Source: Deltaproteobacteria bacterium
GTDB lineage: Bacteria; Myxococcota_A; UBA9042; DTJE01
Length of the DNA: 48,604 bases
Direction: 5' to 3'
Assembly (NCBI GenBank): GCA_029555025.1
Contig: JAKPTZ010000125.1
Span: forward strand, 1 to 48,604
Shown here: in pieces, positions 8,744 to 20,400 of the stretch
Layout: each line of letters opens with the position of its first letter
Position numbering within the stretch: the first letter of the stretch is position 1
Program-made: the position numbers and the translations under genes
The notes under the pieces: model-generated
What the model was told of the DNA's origin: nothing
The model's input: the letters and a program-made list of their open reading frames with translations, nothing else
Databases searched by the model: none

Positions 8744-11700
8744 ATGAAGACCTTTACAAGGCCATTTGCGGTTGCATGCGGCATTGTGATGACGCTTGCG
8801 GTTTCGTGCGGCGGTTCCGACCCGATATCCGACATCGAAACGCCTGATATTTCACTTCCCGACACGATCAATCCCGACGTGCCCCGGGACACCGGCACGA
8901 CGGACGACAGCGTTCGCGACCAGGCGGAGGAATCGTCCGAGCCTGACACCGGCACGGACAGCATCGCCGACAGGTTTGAGCCGGACGTTGAACCCGAATG
9001 TCCGGGCAGTTACGGATGTCCCTGCAATTCGGCGGCCGAGTGCCTGAGCGGCATGTGCGTCGATACGATGGACGAATCGGTGTGTTCCCGTCATTGCAGC
9101 GGTTCCTCGCCGTGTCCGGACGGATGGACCTGCACAAACGTGAACCAGGCGGGCGGCGACCCTGTTTATGGCTGCGTCTATAGCTTCCCGACCCTTTGCA
9201 GGCCCTGCAAGGCGGATTCTGAATGCATCCCGGCACTTGGGGCCGGCAACCGCGTCTTCAAATGCCTTACCGCGGGCGACACCGGCAGTTTCTGCGGCGC
9301 CGAGTGCCTTGAAGGCCGCAAGTGCCCGGAAGGATTCAGATGCGAAGACCAGGGAACGGGGGAAGCGGCGTTTTCCCAGTGTATTCCGGAAGGCGACGAA
9401 TGCCCGTGCACCGATCGGTTCGCGAACTCCGGCTTTGAAACCAATTGCTTTGTCACCAACGAACACGGCAGGTGCGGCGGCGTCCGCACGTGCGCGACCG
9501 AATGCAGCGCAAAGGATCCCGGGCCCGAATCCTGCAACAACATCGACGACGACTGCGACGGCAGCACCGACGAACAGGTACCTGCCGTCGAATGCGACAT
9601 CACCAACACAATCGGCACGTGCAAGGGCCTGACGAAATGCGTTGCCGGAAACACGTCTTGTGACGGCGCATACGCCACCACCGAGGACTGCAACAACCAG
9701 GACGACGACTGCGACGGAATAACCGACGACGGATTCGGCCAGCTTACCTGCGGGGTCGGCGCATGTGCCCATTCGATCGACAGGTGCCAGAACGGCCAGT
9801 TCGTCGATTGCAATCCGATGGACGGATCGATGCCCGAAGTCTGTGACGGCATCGACAACGACTGCGACGGCATCACGGACAACGGATTCATGGACACGGA
9901 CCAGGATCTGATGGCCGACTGCATCGATGACGACGACGACGACGATGGCATCCCGGATGACGTCGATAACTGCCCGACCGAGGACAACTTCGACCAGGCC
10001 AACATCGACAACGACGACATGGGGGACCTCTGCGACCCGGACAAGGACGGGGACACGATCGACAACGAAGTCGACAATTGCCCCGGGCTGTACAACCCGG
10101 AACAGACCGACCGCAATGAAAACGGCATCGGCGACGAATGCGAATCCGATCTGGACACCGACGGAATCATGAATATCGAGGACAACTGCCCGTGGGTCCC
10201 GAACCACATGCAGGAGGACTCGGACTTCGACCAGATCGGCGACGCGTGCGACTGCGACATCGACGACGACGGAATCGGGAATAACGGCGTCGATGTGGAT
10301 AACAACCTGTGCCCGGCGCCTTCGCCCGTCGATAACTGCCCGTACTACCACAACACGGATCAGGCGAACCTGGACGGCGACCAGTACGGCGACGGATGCG
10401 ACTGCGACAAGGACGGCGACGGGGCCGCGAATGCCGCGTTCGGCTGCGGGGGAACCGACGCCGACTGCGCGCCGATGGATCCGGCCGTATTCCCCGGCGC
10501 GGTCGAACGGTGCAACGACATCGACGACGACTGCGACGCCAGCACCGACGAAGGATGCGACAACGACGGCGACGACTACTGCGACAAGGACATGGTGACT
10601 GTCGGTAACCCGGCCGCGTGCCCCCTGGGCGGCTCGGACTGCAACGACGAAGACGGCGCGGTCAACCCGGGCGCGACGGAAACGTGCAACGGCATCGACG
10701 ACAATTGCGTCGGCGGTATCGACAACGGGCTCGGCTCGACAACATGCGGCGTCGGACAGTGCCGTCACACGGTGGCGAACTGCGTCGGCGGGGAAACCCA
10801 GACGTGCGACCCGATGCAGGGCCAGACCCCGGAAGTGTGCGACAACGCCGACAACGACTGCGACGGCAGCACCGACGAAGGCTGCGACGACGATGACGAT
10901 GGGTACTGCGACCGCAACATGACGATATCCGGTTCGCCTTCAACGTGTCTTCTTGGCGGAAACGACTGCAACGACGACGCCATGGCCGTCAACCCCGGCG
11001 CGACGGAAGTCTGCAATGGCGTCGATGACGACTGCGACGGCTCGAAGGACGAAGGTCTTGGAACCACGACTTGCGGCCTGGGGGCATGCAGGCACACGGT
11101 TGAGAACTGCGTCCTTGGCATTCCGGTGGATTGCGACCCGATGCAGGGCGCAACCCCCGAGGCATGCGACGGAATCGACAACGACTGCGATGGAGATACC
11201 GACGAAGGGTGCGATGACGACGGCGACGACTACTGTGACAAGGACATGGCCACGACAGGTTATCCGACGGTCTGCCCCAAGGGCGGCAACGACTGTAACG
11301 ACGGCAACGGGGCAATAAATCCCGGCGCGACAGAGACGTGCAACGACATCGACGACAACTGCAGCGGCGCGAAGGACGAAGGCCTTGGAACGACGACCTG
11401 CGGCCTGGGTGTCTGCAACCACACAATCAACAACTGCGTCGGGGGTGTCACACAGTTCTGCAACCCGTTTGAAGGCTCGGGGGTCGAGGTGTGCGACGGT
11501 CTTGACAACGACTGCGACGGCGCGGCCGATGAAGCGCTGGGAACCATCACTTGCGGTCTGGGCGTCTGCAACCACACGATCCAGGCCTGCCTGGGGGGCG
11601 CGCCGCAGGTATGCGATCCGATGCAGGGCGCGACCACGGAAATCTGTGACGGCCTGAACAACGACTGCGACAGCGAAACCGACGAGGGCTGCGACGACGA

Positions 11701-12313
11701 CAACGACGACTACTGCGACAATTCGATGGGCACCAGCGGTAACCCCTCGGTGTGTCCGAACGGCGGAAACGATTGCGACGACAACCAGTTCAACGTCAAT
11801 CCCGGCAAGGCCGAAAGCTGCAACAACGTCGATGACAACTGCAACAATATCGTGGACGACGGAATTACTTCGGCCATCGACGGTTACGAAGCGAACAATT
11901 CCTGCCAGACGGCGCTGGATCTGGGAACCTTCGAGGAAGATGCGACCGCGCGTTCGTTCACGGCGACGATTTATCCGTCCGGCGACAATGACTACTACAT
12001 CGGATATTTCGACGAGGCCGGTGGAATCGACTGCATACCGTTTACCGATCAGGATTACCGGGTCAAAATCACCCTGACCCCGCCTTCCGGTTCGAACTGC
12101 GTGAACTACCAGATCAGAATTTACGACAACTCCTGCAACGAAAAGGCAAGGACGACCCAGACCGGATGCGCCGCCAGGACCCTGACATGGGACTGGGACG
12201 GGGCGTGCGGCGGCGATGATTCGGCAACATGGCGCTTCGCCGTCATTCCGAATTCAACGAACGACTGGGAATGTGTCGGATATACCATGACGGTCGAGAT
12301 GGACGCCATCTAG
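8744..12313 (+). CDS. Giant Cys/Asp-rich lipoprotein with MopE-type and thrombospondin type 3 repeats
   Basis: A 1,189-residue lipoprotein (lipobox AVSC, Cys22) with an Asp/Thr/Pro tether to about residue 80. A Cys-rich region with CPCNSAAEC- and CRPCKADSEC-like knots follows. Next are twelve copies of the MopE-type metal-binding motif (such as CDGIDNDCDGSTDE), interrupted by thrombospondin type 3 calcium repeats (DDDDDGIPDDVDNCP and three or four more). The C-terminal 120 residues (GYEANNSCQTALDLG onward) resemble a pre-peptidase C-terminal jelly-roll. The acidic motifs imply binding of calcium or other divalent metals, probably for rigidity or adhesion at the cell surface. Part of the array repeats at about 327 bp at DNA level. 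Such proteins are typical of Myxococcota and relatives. The exact role is unknown. Confidence 0.85.
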   Translation: MKTFTRPFAVACGIVMTLAVSCGGSDPISDIETPDISLPDTINPDVPRDTGTTDDSVRDQAEESSEPDTGTDSIADRFEPDVEPECPGSYGCPCNSAAECLSGMCVDTMDESVCSRHCSGSSPCPDGWTCTNVNQAGGDPVYGCVYSFPTLCRPCKADSECIPALGAGNRVFKCLTAGDTGSFCGAECLEGRKCPEGFRCEDQGTGEAAFSQCIPEGDECPCTDRFANSGFETNCFVTNEHGRCGGVRTCATECSAKDPGPESCNNIDDDCDGSTDEQVPAVECDITNTIGTCKGLTKCVAGNTSCDGAYATTEDCNNQDDDCDGITDDGFGQLTCGVGACAHSIDRCQNGQFVDCNPMDGSMPEVCDGIDNDCDGITDNGFMDTDQDLMADCIDDDDDDDGIPDDVDNCPTEDNFDQANIDNDDMGDLCDPDKDGDTIDNEVDNCPGLYNPEQTDRNENGIGDECESDLDTDGIMNIEDNCPWVPNHMQEDSDFDQIGDACDCDIDDDGIGNNGVDVDNNLCPAPSPVDNCPYYHNTDQANLDGDQYGDGCDCDKDGDGAANAAFGCGGTDADCAPMDPAVFPGAVERCNDIDDDCDASTDEGCDNDGDDYCDKDMVTVGNPAACPLGGSDCNDEDGAVNPGATETCNGIDDNCVGGIDNGLGSTTCGVGQCRHTVANCVGGETQTCDPMQGQTPEVCDNADNDCDGSTDEGCDDDDDGYCDRNMTISGSPSTCLLGGNDCNDDAMAVNPGATEVCNGVDDDCDGSKDEGLGTTTCGLGACRHTVENCVLGIPVDCDPMQGATPEACDGIDNDCDGDTDEGCDDDGDDYCDKDMATTGYPTVCPKGGNDCNDGNGAINPGATETCNDIDDNCSGAKDEGLGTTTCGLGVCNHTINNCVGGVTQFCNPFEGSGVEVCDGLDNDCDGAADEALGTITCGLGVCNHTIQACLGGAPQVCDPMQGATTEICDGLNNDCDSETDEGCDDDNDDYCDNSMGTSGNPSVCPNGGNDCDDNQFNVNPGKAESCNNVDDNCNNIVDDGITSAIDGYEANNSCQTALDLGTFEEDATARSFTATIYPSGDNDYYIGYFDEAGGIDCIPFTDQDYRVKITLTPPSGSNCVNYQIRIYDNSCNEKARTTQTGCAARTLTWDWDGACGGDDSATWRFAVIPNSTNDWECVGYTMTVEMDAI

Positions 12314-12383
12314 GCTCCGACGGGAAACGACTTTCAATCCGAAATGTTGCGCCCGCGTTGCATGACGTACGCCGGGGCACGAT

Positions 12384-12392
12384 CTAGAATCG
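12384..12392 (+). promoter_or_regulatory. Probable -10 region CTAGAATCG before the histidine kinase gene
   Basis: TAGAAT (12385-12390) lies 36 bases before the GTG start at 12426. TTGCAT (12358-12363) is upstream, but at 21 bases it is too far for a standard -35. The same nine bases occur in two other intergenic regions of the window. Confidence 0.4.
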
Positions 12393-12425
12393 ACAACTGT
12401 CCTGACCAACGGGGAACCGCACAAC

Positions 12426-14417
12426 GTGACAGTCTGGCTGACCATCACGGGCATCGTGGCCCTTGCCGGCATAGTCTCATCGACGATACTGGGCCTTCGA
12501 CTGTCCGCTTCCCGCCGACGCGGCGATTCGTCCGAATCCGATCCCTTGCAGCCGGTTCCGGACACGCAGCCGGAAGCCGGCGCAGGGCGGGAGTCCGCCG
12601 AACTGGAACGAATCAGGAACAACCTGGTGGCTCCATTCAACGCCGGGGGCGTGATTTCATTCCTGATATCCCTGGAAAACGACCGACTTTCCAACATCAT
12701 GCTCACCGGCAGAAAGATGGATGCGCTGACCGAGGAAATGGCTCTTGGGACGGCGCTCGAACTGGTTCATCCAGACGACCGCGACATGGTTCGCGCGGCA
12801 ATCATCGAATCCCTGTCCAGGCAACGATCCCTGGAAATCGTCTTCCGGACGGAAAGGGAAAAGACCGAACGCTTCGTTCACGCAAGGGGAATAATCAGGA
12901 AGGGCGCCTCAAAGACATCGGCAACCCTCATGGGAACCCTCGTCGAAATCACCGAACTGCAAAGGGCCAGGCGAACCATGACTTCATGGATGGAAATCCT
13001 TGACGCCTTCGTGGATCTTCTGCCGCGTGGGGTGGCCGCTACCGACAGGCAGGGCGTGGTGACCGTCTGGAACGCGGAACTGGAAAGACTGTCCGGAATA
13101 CCATCCGGGAGCGTGATCGGATGCCCAAAGGAGGAAATTGAGTCACCCGAAGCCGTCAGGCTTATGAATTCCCCGGACGACCGCGTCGCCATGATTCCAT
13201 TCGGGGGACGGGAATTCTCGGTGCGAACACTCGTCGCAAGCGACCGGGACGACCGCAACGGATGTATTTTCAAGGTGCTCGAACCTGCGTTCCAGCCTTC
13301 CGCCACCGATGGTTTCGCGGAAGTGGTGGCGCTCGGAAGGCTGACCGGTGGGATCGCCCACGACTTCGCGAACCTGGCCCAGGTCATTCTCGGATACACG
13401 GAAATCCTGAAGCAGGAGGCGGTTGATGCCGGCCCCGCGTCCCAGCCTGCCATACTCGAGGACATCGCCCAGATTGAACAGGCGGCGCTTCATGCAAAAG
13501 ACATGGTTCAGCAGCTTGGAAGCTTCTGCAGCCGTGACATCCAGGCGGTCATGCCCTGCGATCCGGACAGGATAATCCAGGACTTCCTGAGCCTTGCCAA
13601 ACGGGTTCTCGGGGAATCGATCGGACTGCGTTTCCATCCATCCCAGAAGCCCCTGTGCGCCCTTGCCGATCCGGCCGCCCTGAAGCGGGCGATCCTGAAA
13701 CTGCTGCTGAAGGTCAGGGACTCCGGGGCCGATGACGAAGTCGTCGCGATTTCAACCCGTGAGGTGTTCATCGAGGCTGACTGGCCAGTCGGCGAGACCG
13801 GACTCGAGCCCGGGGCCTGGGTTAAGGTGTCCGTGTCATGTCAGACGACCGGCTGGGCCGTATCCGCTATCCAGGGTTCCCTCGATGATGGACTGGCGTT
13901 CATCATGGGGGCAATGGGCGGATGCCTGAACGTTCATGAATCGCCCGACCTTGGAACAACCGTTTCACTGTACTTCAAGACCGGCGAGGAGTTCGACGAG
14001 CACCCGGTTCGTCCAGGCAAGCCGCAGACGACAAGCCCGACGAGGACGGCGGTCAGCGCAACCATCCTGGTGGTCGAGGACGACGCGCCCGTCCGGAAGT
14101 TGACCGCCAAGGCGCTGCGGCAGGCTGGTCATTCCGTGATCGAGGCTTCCGACGGAGTGGAGGCGGTCGATGCCTTCATGAAGCAGCCGGATGCCATCGA
14201 CCTTCTTGTGACGGACGTAATCATGCCCGGAATGAACGGACGTGAAGTCTGCGAGAGGATCAACCGCGTCCGACCGGATCTTCCGGTCGTCTTCTGCAGC
14301 GGGTACAGTTCGGATCTGCTGCAAAGCGAATATATGTTAAATATACACGGTCTTGTGATTCAGAAACCTTTCAGGTCCGCCGATCTCCTGGCGACCGTTG
14401 CCAGGCTGCTTGGCTGA
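12426..14417 (+). CDS. Membrane hybrid sensor histidine kinase with a degenerate ATPase domain
   Basis: A 663-residue protein with one N-terminal membrane helix (residues 3-26), two PAS-like sensor regions (about 70-185 and 190-290), a dimerisation/phosphoacceptor domain with His312 in GGIAHDFANL, a catalytic-ATPase region (about 400-530) and a receiver domain (about 547-663) with Asp597 in VTDVIMPGMNG and the conserved Lys in QKPF. The ATPase region is eroded: N-box Asn positions read Lys425 and Lys429 (ILKLLLKVRDS), and the G1 box Asp reads Cys472 (SVSCQTTGW), while GTTVSLYF of the G2 box remains. It may not autophosphorylate. The GTG start has GGGG 11 bases upstream. It has no separate response-regulator neighbour. 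Confidence 0.85.
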   Translation: MTVWLTITGIVALAGIVSSTILGLRLSASRRRGDSSESDPLQPVPDTQPEAGAGRESAELERIRNNLVAPFNAGGVISFLISLENDRLSNIMLTGRKMDALTEEMALGTALELVHPDDRDMVRAAIIESLSRQRSLEIVFRTEREKTERFVHARGIIRKGASKTSATLMGTLVEITELQRARRTMTSWMEILDAFVDLLPRGVAATDRQGVVTVWNAELERLSGIPSGSVIGCPKEEIESPEAVRLMNSPDDRVAMIPFGGREFSVRTLVASDRDDRNGCIFKVLEPAFQPSATDGFAEVVALGRLTGGIAHDFANLAQVILGYTEILKQEAVDAGPASQPAILEDIAQIEQAALHAKDMVQQLGSFCSRDIQAVMPCDPDRIIQDFLSLAKRVLGESIGLRFHPSQKPLCALADPAALKRAILKLLLKVRDSGADDEVVAISTREVFIEADWPVGETGLEPGAWVKVSVSCQTTGWAVSAIQGSLDDGLAFIMGAMGGCLNVHESPDLGTTVSLYFKTGEEFDEHPVRPGKPQTTSPTRTAVSATILVVEDDAPVRKLTAKALRQAGHSVIEASDGVEAVDAFMKQPDAIDLLVTDVIMPGMNGREVCERINRVRPDLPVVFCSGYSSDLLQSEYMLNIHGLVIQKPFRSADLLATVARLLG

Positions 14418-14440
14418 TGCCTGTCGGTTGCCGGGTCGCA

Positions 14441-14460
14441 TGATCGGAATCCATCGATCA
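14441..14460. repeat. Short inverted repeat upstream of the alpha-2-macroglobulin gene
   Basis: TGATCG (14441-14446) and CGATCA (14455-14460) flank eight bases. It lies in the 70-base gap before the start at 14488. It could be an operator or be coincidental. Confidence 0.25.
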
Positions 14461-14487
14461 CCCGAATCGCATAACTGCGGGGAATTT

Positions 14488-17400
14488 ATGAAAAAGACAA
14501 TGATTCCGGCCATGACGCTGATGTTGATGACGACCTGTTGCGCGGGAAGCGTGGCAACCCGTCCGGATGGCGCCGACGCCGTCCTTGCAGCCGCAGTCCC
14601 GCCAATGCCCCGGGGCGGGCTGTGGGACGCGCCGGTTCCGCCGGTGTGGAAGGAAATCGACAAGCTGGTCGAGGAGCAGAAGTTTCAGGCCGCGCTTGAT
14701 CGCATTGCCGAGCTTGAACGGAATGCCGCACAAAGCGGCGACGCCGTTGAGCAGGTCAGGATCCTGGTGCGGAAGGTTTCCTATGAAACGGCATGGAACC
14801 GGTGGCAGGACGCCCTGAACCATCTCCTGGCTTCCGAGTCGTCATGGCCGACCGACATCGTTTCCCAGACCACGCTCGGCCTTTACCTTGCTTCGACCAT
14901 ACAAGGCTACCGTGCCTTTTACGGCTGGGAAATCGCGCGTCGGCCGGAACGCAGCGACCCCGATCTGACCGACGTGAAGACATGGTCGACGCGCCAGTTG
15001 AACGATCGGGCGGTGGCCACCCTGTTCAGGCTGTGGGCCTGGCGCGACACTCTGAAGGGGATTCCGGCATCCATCGCGTCCGAATTCCTTGAGATCGACA
15101 CGTTTCCCGAAGGGATCCGCGGAACCATGGCCGATGCCGTCGCGTACGGCCTTGCTTCGGCCCTGGCCGACTCCGCGACGTGGCCGGTGCGGTTCAGCGG
15201 CGAATTATGGAAGCTGAAGCCTGAAAACCTTACGGCGGATGCGGCACGAAGCTCGTTGACCACGATCCCGGAAGACAGGCACCCGCTACTTGTCATGTCC
15301 GACATCCTGAGGGACCTCGAGGCGATGAAGGCTGAGGCCGGAAACAGGCCGGCCGCGCTGGAGGCAAGGCTTGAGCTGATCCGGCTTGTTGACGGGCACT
15401 CAGGCGCCGGCAAAGGCTGGCACCGCGCCCTGACGACACATCTTGAGACCAGGCTGAAGTCGGAAAACGGACACGACTGGTGGGCAGAGGGCATGGCCCT
15501 GCTGGCCGAAATGACCATGGGCCTGGACGACAGGGACAGCTTCGTCAAGGCTCTTGAAATCACACGCCTTTGCCGGGACGGAAGACCTGAATCGAACGGG
15601 GCGGCTCGCTGCGAGGACGTTGCCGGCAGAATCCTGGCGCGCGAATTGTCCGACTTCGGGGCAAGGGCTGTTGACGGCGCTGGCAGCAAGGCGTTCGTGC
15701 TTGAATCCCGAAACGTAGACCACGCCTGGTTCCGGGCCTGGAAGATCGACTACGCGGCACTTGTCGCCACCCCCGGCATTCGCGACCCCGAAAGCGAAAT
15801 CGTCGCCAGGTACCGGGAACGCGAGAACCTGCCGAAGCCGGACATGACGTGGGACAGCGCGATCGACGACCCGAAGGACTACAAAAGCCACAAATCCAGG
15901 ATTTCTACGCCGATTTCGGATACTGGAATCTGGGTCGTGCAGATCTCCGCGGATCCGGGGTTCCGCAAGGACAACAACGTGATCCGGACTGTTATCGTGG
16001 CGGTTGGCGGCCCCATCGTTAACGTCGAGGGCTTCGACGACGAAAACAACGCGATCTTCAGGGTTTATTCGGGCGAATCGGGCGATCCGGTGCCGGACGC
16101 GGTCATCAGGATATTCAGGATGAACTGGAGCCGCGGCAAGGCGGCCAAGACATTGCTTGCAAAGGGGGTAACCGATGCCAACGGCGAATCCCGGTTCTCC
16201 AGGCCGACTGGTGGCGATGGTCGTTTCGCGGCCTATGTCGATGCCTTCGGACTGACATGGCCCGTAAGCCTGCCCTACTACTTCGACGACATGTACCGCG
16301 GATCCCCGTACGACCACGTCCAGGGCGTTATCATGACGGACAGGGCCATATACAGGCCCGGACAGCAACTTTCATTCAAGCTGATGGCCTATCGCGACGC
16401 AGACGAAGGCTCACTGCCATTCGTTCCGGACAAATCGCGAACGATGACCGTCGAACTGAAGGACACCAACAGGGAAACGGTGGCATCGACAACCGTCACC
16501 ACAAACAAATGGGGCACCGCGTCGGGAACGTTCGAGATTCCGGGCGGCAGGATGCTTGGAAACTGGACAATCCAGGCGGATCAGCTCATCCGGAACACGG
16601 TGCGGGTCGAGGAATACCGAATTCCATCATTTTCGGTGGATATTGAAACGCCGGGCGGGCTGCGCCTGAACCGGCAGGCGGAAGTCAAGGGAAGGGCCGA
16701 CTACTTCTTCGGGCTTCCGGTGACCGGCGCCAGGGTCGCGTGGCGGGTCGAACGTCAGCCGGTCTGGCCATGGTGGTGGTGGCGGTCCACGGACACATCA
16801 GCGCGAGTCATCGCAACGGGAACGGCGGTAACCGACGACGGGGGATCTTTTTCCGCATCCTTCCTTGCCGAGGCTGACGAACCGGAAGACGGCACCCCGG
16901 CACCGGACTATATCTTCAATCTCAGCGTTGACGTCACCGACGAAGCCGGGGAAACGCACTCCGGCCGCAAATCGTTCAGGCTGGGCTTCTCGACGGAACG
17001 CGCGACGGCCTCGACGCCGACAAGATTCTTCGAGCCGTCCGAAGACGTTGAAATCGACATGTCCAGAACCGACATCAACGGAAACCCGGCGCCCGGCGGG
17101 ATCAAATGGACCCTGGCACGCATCGTTTCGCCGGAAAGGACCTTGCTTCCGTCGCAATCCGCTTCGGACGACCTCGTCGATATTATGGAACAGTACGAAG
17201 GCGGTCACTTTTCGGGCGGATATGACGCGGACAGGATGATCCGTGAATGGAAGGATGGGACGGGAATCAGGGACGGCACGGTCCAGACCGATTCGAAGGG
17301 CTCGGCACGGCTCGGCCTTGGACGGCTTGACGCCGGTCTGTGGCGTGTCAGGTATTCGGTGACCGACCAGTTCGGCGCGGCATATGACGCATGGTTCGAC

Positions 17401-20400
17401 TTCAAGGTCGTCTCGAGTGAATCGACAACTCCCCTTCCGATGTTCATGGCGGCGCAGAAGCCTTCCAGCGAGGTCGGGCAGTCGGTGCGGCTGGCCGTTT
17501 CCAGCGCATTTCCGAACCAGTATGCGCTGCTTCAGGTAACAAGCCGGCAGGGCCGAATCGACACAAGACATCTGCGCCTGGACAAGGGAACGACAATAAT
17601 CGACTACCCGGTGACGCCGGCGATGCGCGGCGGACTGACATTCTCGCTGCTTGCCTACCATTCGTACGAAAGCCTGGCGGTTTCGACAACCGTCGCCGTG
17701 CCGTGGAGCGACAGACGACTCGACGTGAAGATCGCCACGTTCAGGGACAAGGTCGTGCCGGGGGGACGAGAAACCGTTTCCATCAAGGTATCCGATCCCG
17801 ATTCGAAGAAGGGAATCGGAACCGCCGAGGTCCTGACCTGGATGTACGACAAGGCGCTCGACGACATCGCCCGAGGGTACTTTCCGGATCTTTCAGGGAT
17901 CTGGCCGGGCGTCAAGTTGCCTCTGCCAAGATTCCATAACCTGGGCCGGGCAAGGGAAATCTGGTTCGACTCGGAAGGGTTCGACAACCCCCAGGTATCA
18001 TTCGAACAGTACGAGCCGCTGTCCCTGAAATACCTTGAACGGCGCTGGGGCGGACGGTACGCGCGCGGTAACCTTGGACTGGCGGCCCCGATGGCCACGT
18101 CGTCCGGCTTCGGACGCGGGGGCGGCGGCCTGATGAAGTCCAGGACGGTGTCACTTGAGATGGCCGATGGCATGGCGCAGGAGGCCGACGAGGAATCCTC
18201 TGTCGGAATGTTCGCGGCCGTGGCCCCGGCATCCGCCCCGGCCCCGGACGTGGCGGCAGCGGTCAAGGCGGAGGAAGCCGCCCAGCCCCAGCCTCGAACC
18301 AACTTCGCCGAAACCGCCTTCTTCCAGCCGCACCTGCTGACGGGAACCGACGGCTCGGTCACCTTCCAGTACGTTGTGCCGGATTCGATAACGACCTGGA
18401 AGCTGATCGCCAGGGCGCAGACCATGGATCTGCGGACCGGCGGCACAGAACAGTTGATCGTTTCTGCCAGGGACATGATGGTCAAGCCCTTCCTGCCGCG
18501 CTTCCTTCGGGAAGGCGACCGATCGGTCGTGACCGCGGTCGTGGCCAATTCAACGGACAAGCCGCTGTCCGGAAGCGTGACGCTGGAAATCACGGATCCG
18601 GCGACAGGAAGGAACATCGATGACAGCTTCAAACTGAATTCTGGAAAGGTCGCCTTCACGTGTCAGCCGAAGGCGGAAACGACGGTCAAGTTCGAAATCC
18701 AGGCACCGACGACGCCGGGACCGGCCGCCTTCAAGGTATCCGCGATGGCCGGCACGCTGTCCGACGGGGAGTTACGACCGGTACCGGTTCTTCCCGGGCG
18801 TTACCACCTGATGCAGTCAAGGTTTGCAACCCTGAACGGAACGGGCGGGGCTGACTCGCGCACCTTGGAATTTGCCGACATGAGCGTGCCGGATCCGGGA
18901 AGGATAAATGAAAAGCTGGTCGTGACGGTTGACGGCCAGTTGTTCATGTCGGTTCTGAAGGCACTGCCCTACCTGGTTGATTATCCGTACGAATGCGCGG
19001 AGCAGACCTTGAACCGGTTCGTATCGACCGGCATCATGACTGCACTTTTTGACCGCTATCCCGGCATCGCCGCCATGGCACGCAGATCCGCCGAACGTGA
19101 AACGCAGTACGCGCCATGGAACGAGAAGGATCCGAACCGGAAGCTGTCACTGGAAGAAACACCGTGGCTGCAGGAGTCTTCGGGTGAAGGGGCTTCGGCT
19201 GTCCTGAAAATCCTTGACCCGAAGGTCGCCGAATACCACCGCCGCACCTCGCTTACACGCCTGAAGAAGATGCAGCAGGCTGACGGGGCCTTCCCGTGGT
19301 TCCCGGGCGGACCGCCCTCGGCATGGATGACGATGTATGTGATTTCGGGGTTGTCCAGGGCACTCGAGTTCGGTGTCGAGGTTCCGAACGATATCATGAC
19401 CGGTGCCATCAGGTGGACCCGGAGTTGGTACCTGGACATGATCAGGCGCCATGGAAGCTGGATCAAGGATGACTGGCACACGGCGAACTTCCTGTCGTGG
19501 ATACTGTGGAACCTGCCGCCGAACCTGCGGGACATCTTCTCGGCGGACGAACGCAGGAACCTTCTGGAACTGGCGTTTACGCACTGGAAGGACATGTCGA
19601 TGGGCATGAAGTCCATGCTGGCCATGACGCTTCACCGGGCCGAAAGAAAAGACGACGCCAGGCTTGTCTGGGCATCGGTGATGGACGGAGCGAGGACGGA
19701 GCCCGATCGCGGCATGTTCTGGGCCCAGGAGGAACGTTCGTGGCTCTGGTACAACGACAGCATCGAAAACCACGCCCGGGCAATACGGACGATGATGGAA
19801 CTGGATCCGGAAGACAAGTCGATTGACGACCTGGTGCTATGGCTGCTGATCAACAAGAAGATGAATCACTGGAAATCGACCAGGGCAACGGCAGAGGTCA
19901 TATACGCCCTGGCCCGCCACATGTCGGCACGGGGCGAAATCGGTGGCCGACAGGTCATTTCGGTCAAGGCGGGACAACTTGAACGCGACTTCACGTTCGA
20001 CCCCGAAGCGTCCGCCGACACGACGGCGCAGATGGTTATCGACGGCCCCGACATGGTCGAGGAATCGATGTCCAGGGTTTCGGTTTCAACGAAGACCCCG
20101 GGATGGGCGCTTGCATCCGCAACCTGGCATTTCAGCACCGACACTCTGCCCGACAAGGGCGATGGCGACATGCTGAACATCGAACGCAGGTACTTCCTGA
20201 AGAAGAAGACCGCTTCCGGTGTGATGCTCGAGCCGCTTGCGGATGGAACCGTGGTGGTCCCGGGTGACGAGGTTCAGGTTCAGGTCTCAATCAAGTCGGG
20301 CGAGCCGCTTGAATATGTCCACCTTCGCGATCCGCGGCCGGCCGGATTCGAACCTGCGACCCAGAATTCCGGCTATCGCTGGGATCTTGGCATCGCGTGG

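Noticed and set aside
8852-10768. Long open frame on the minus strand within the MopE-repeat gene
   Set aside because: It mirrors the repetitive Asp-rich coding sequence, gives a Val/Arg/Ala-rich translation without any recognisable domain, and has no ribosome site. The plus-strand gene has a promoter, a signal peptide and clear domains.
9900-11900. Regular DNA repeats that could suggest a CRISPR or satellite array
   Set aside because: The periodicity follows codons of MopE and TSP3 protein motifs, units differ at many positions, and there are no constant repeat and spacer blocks.
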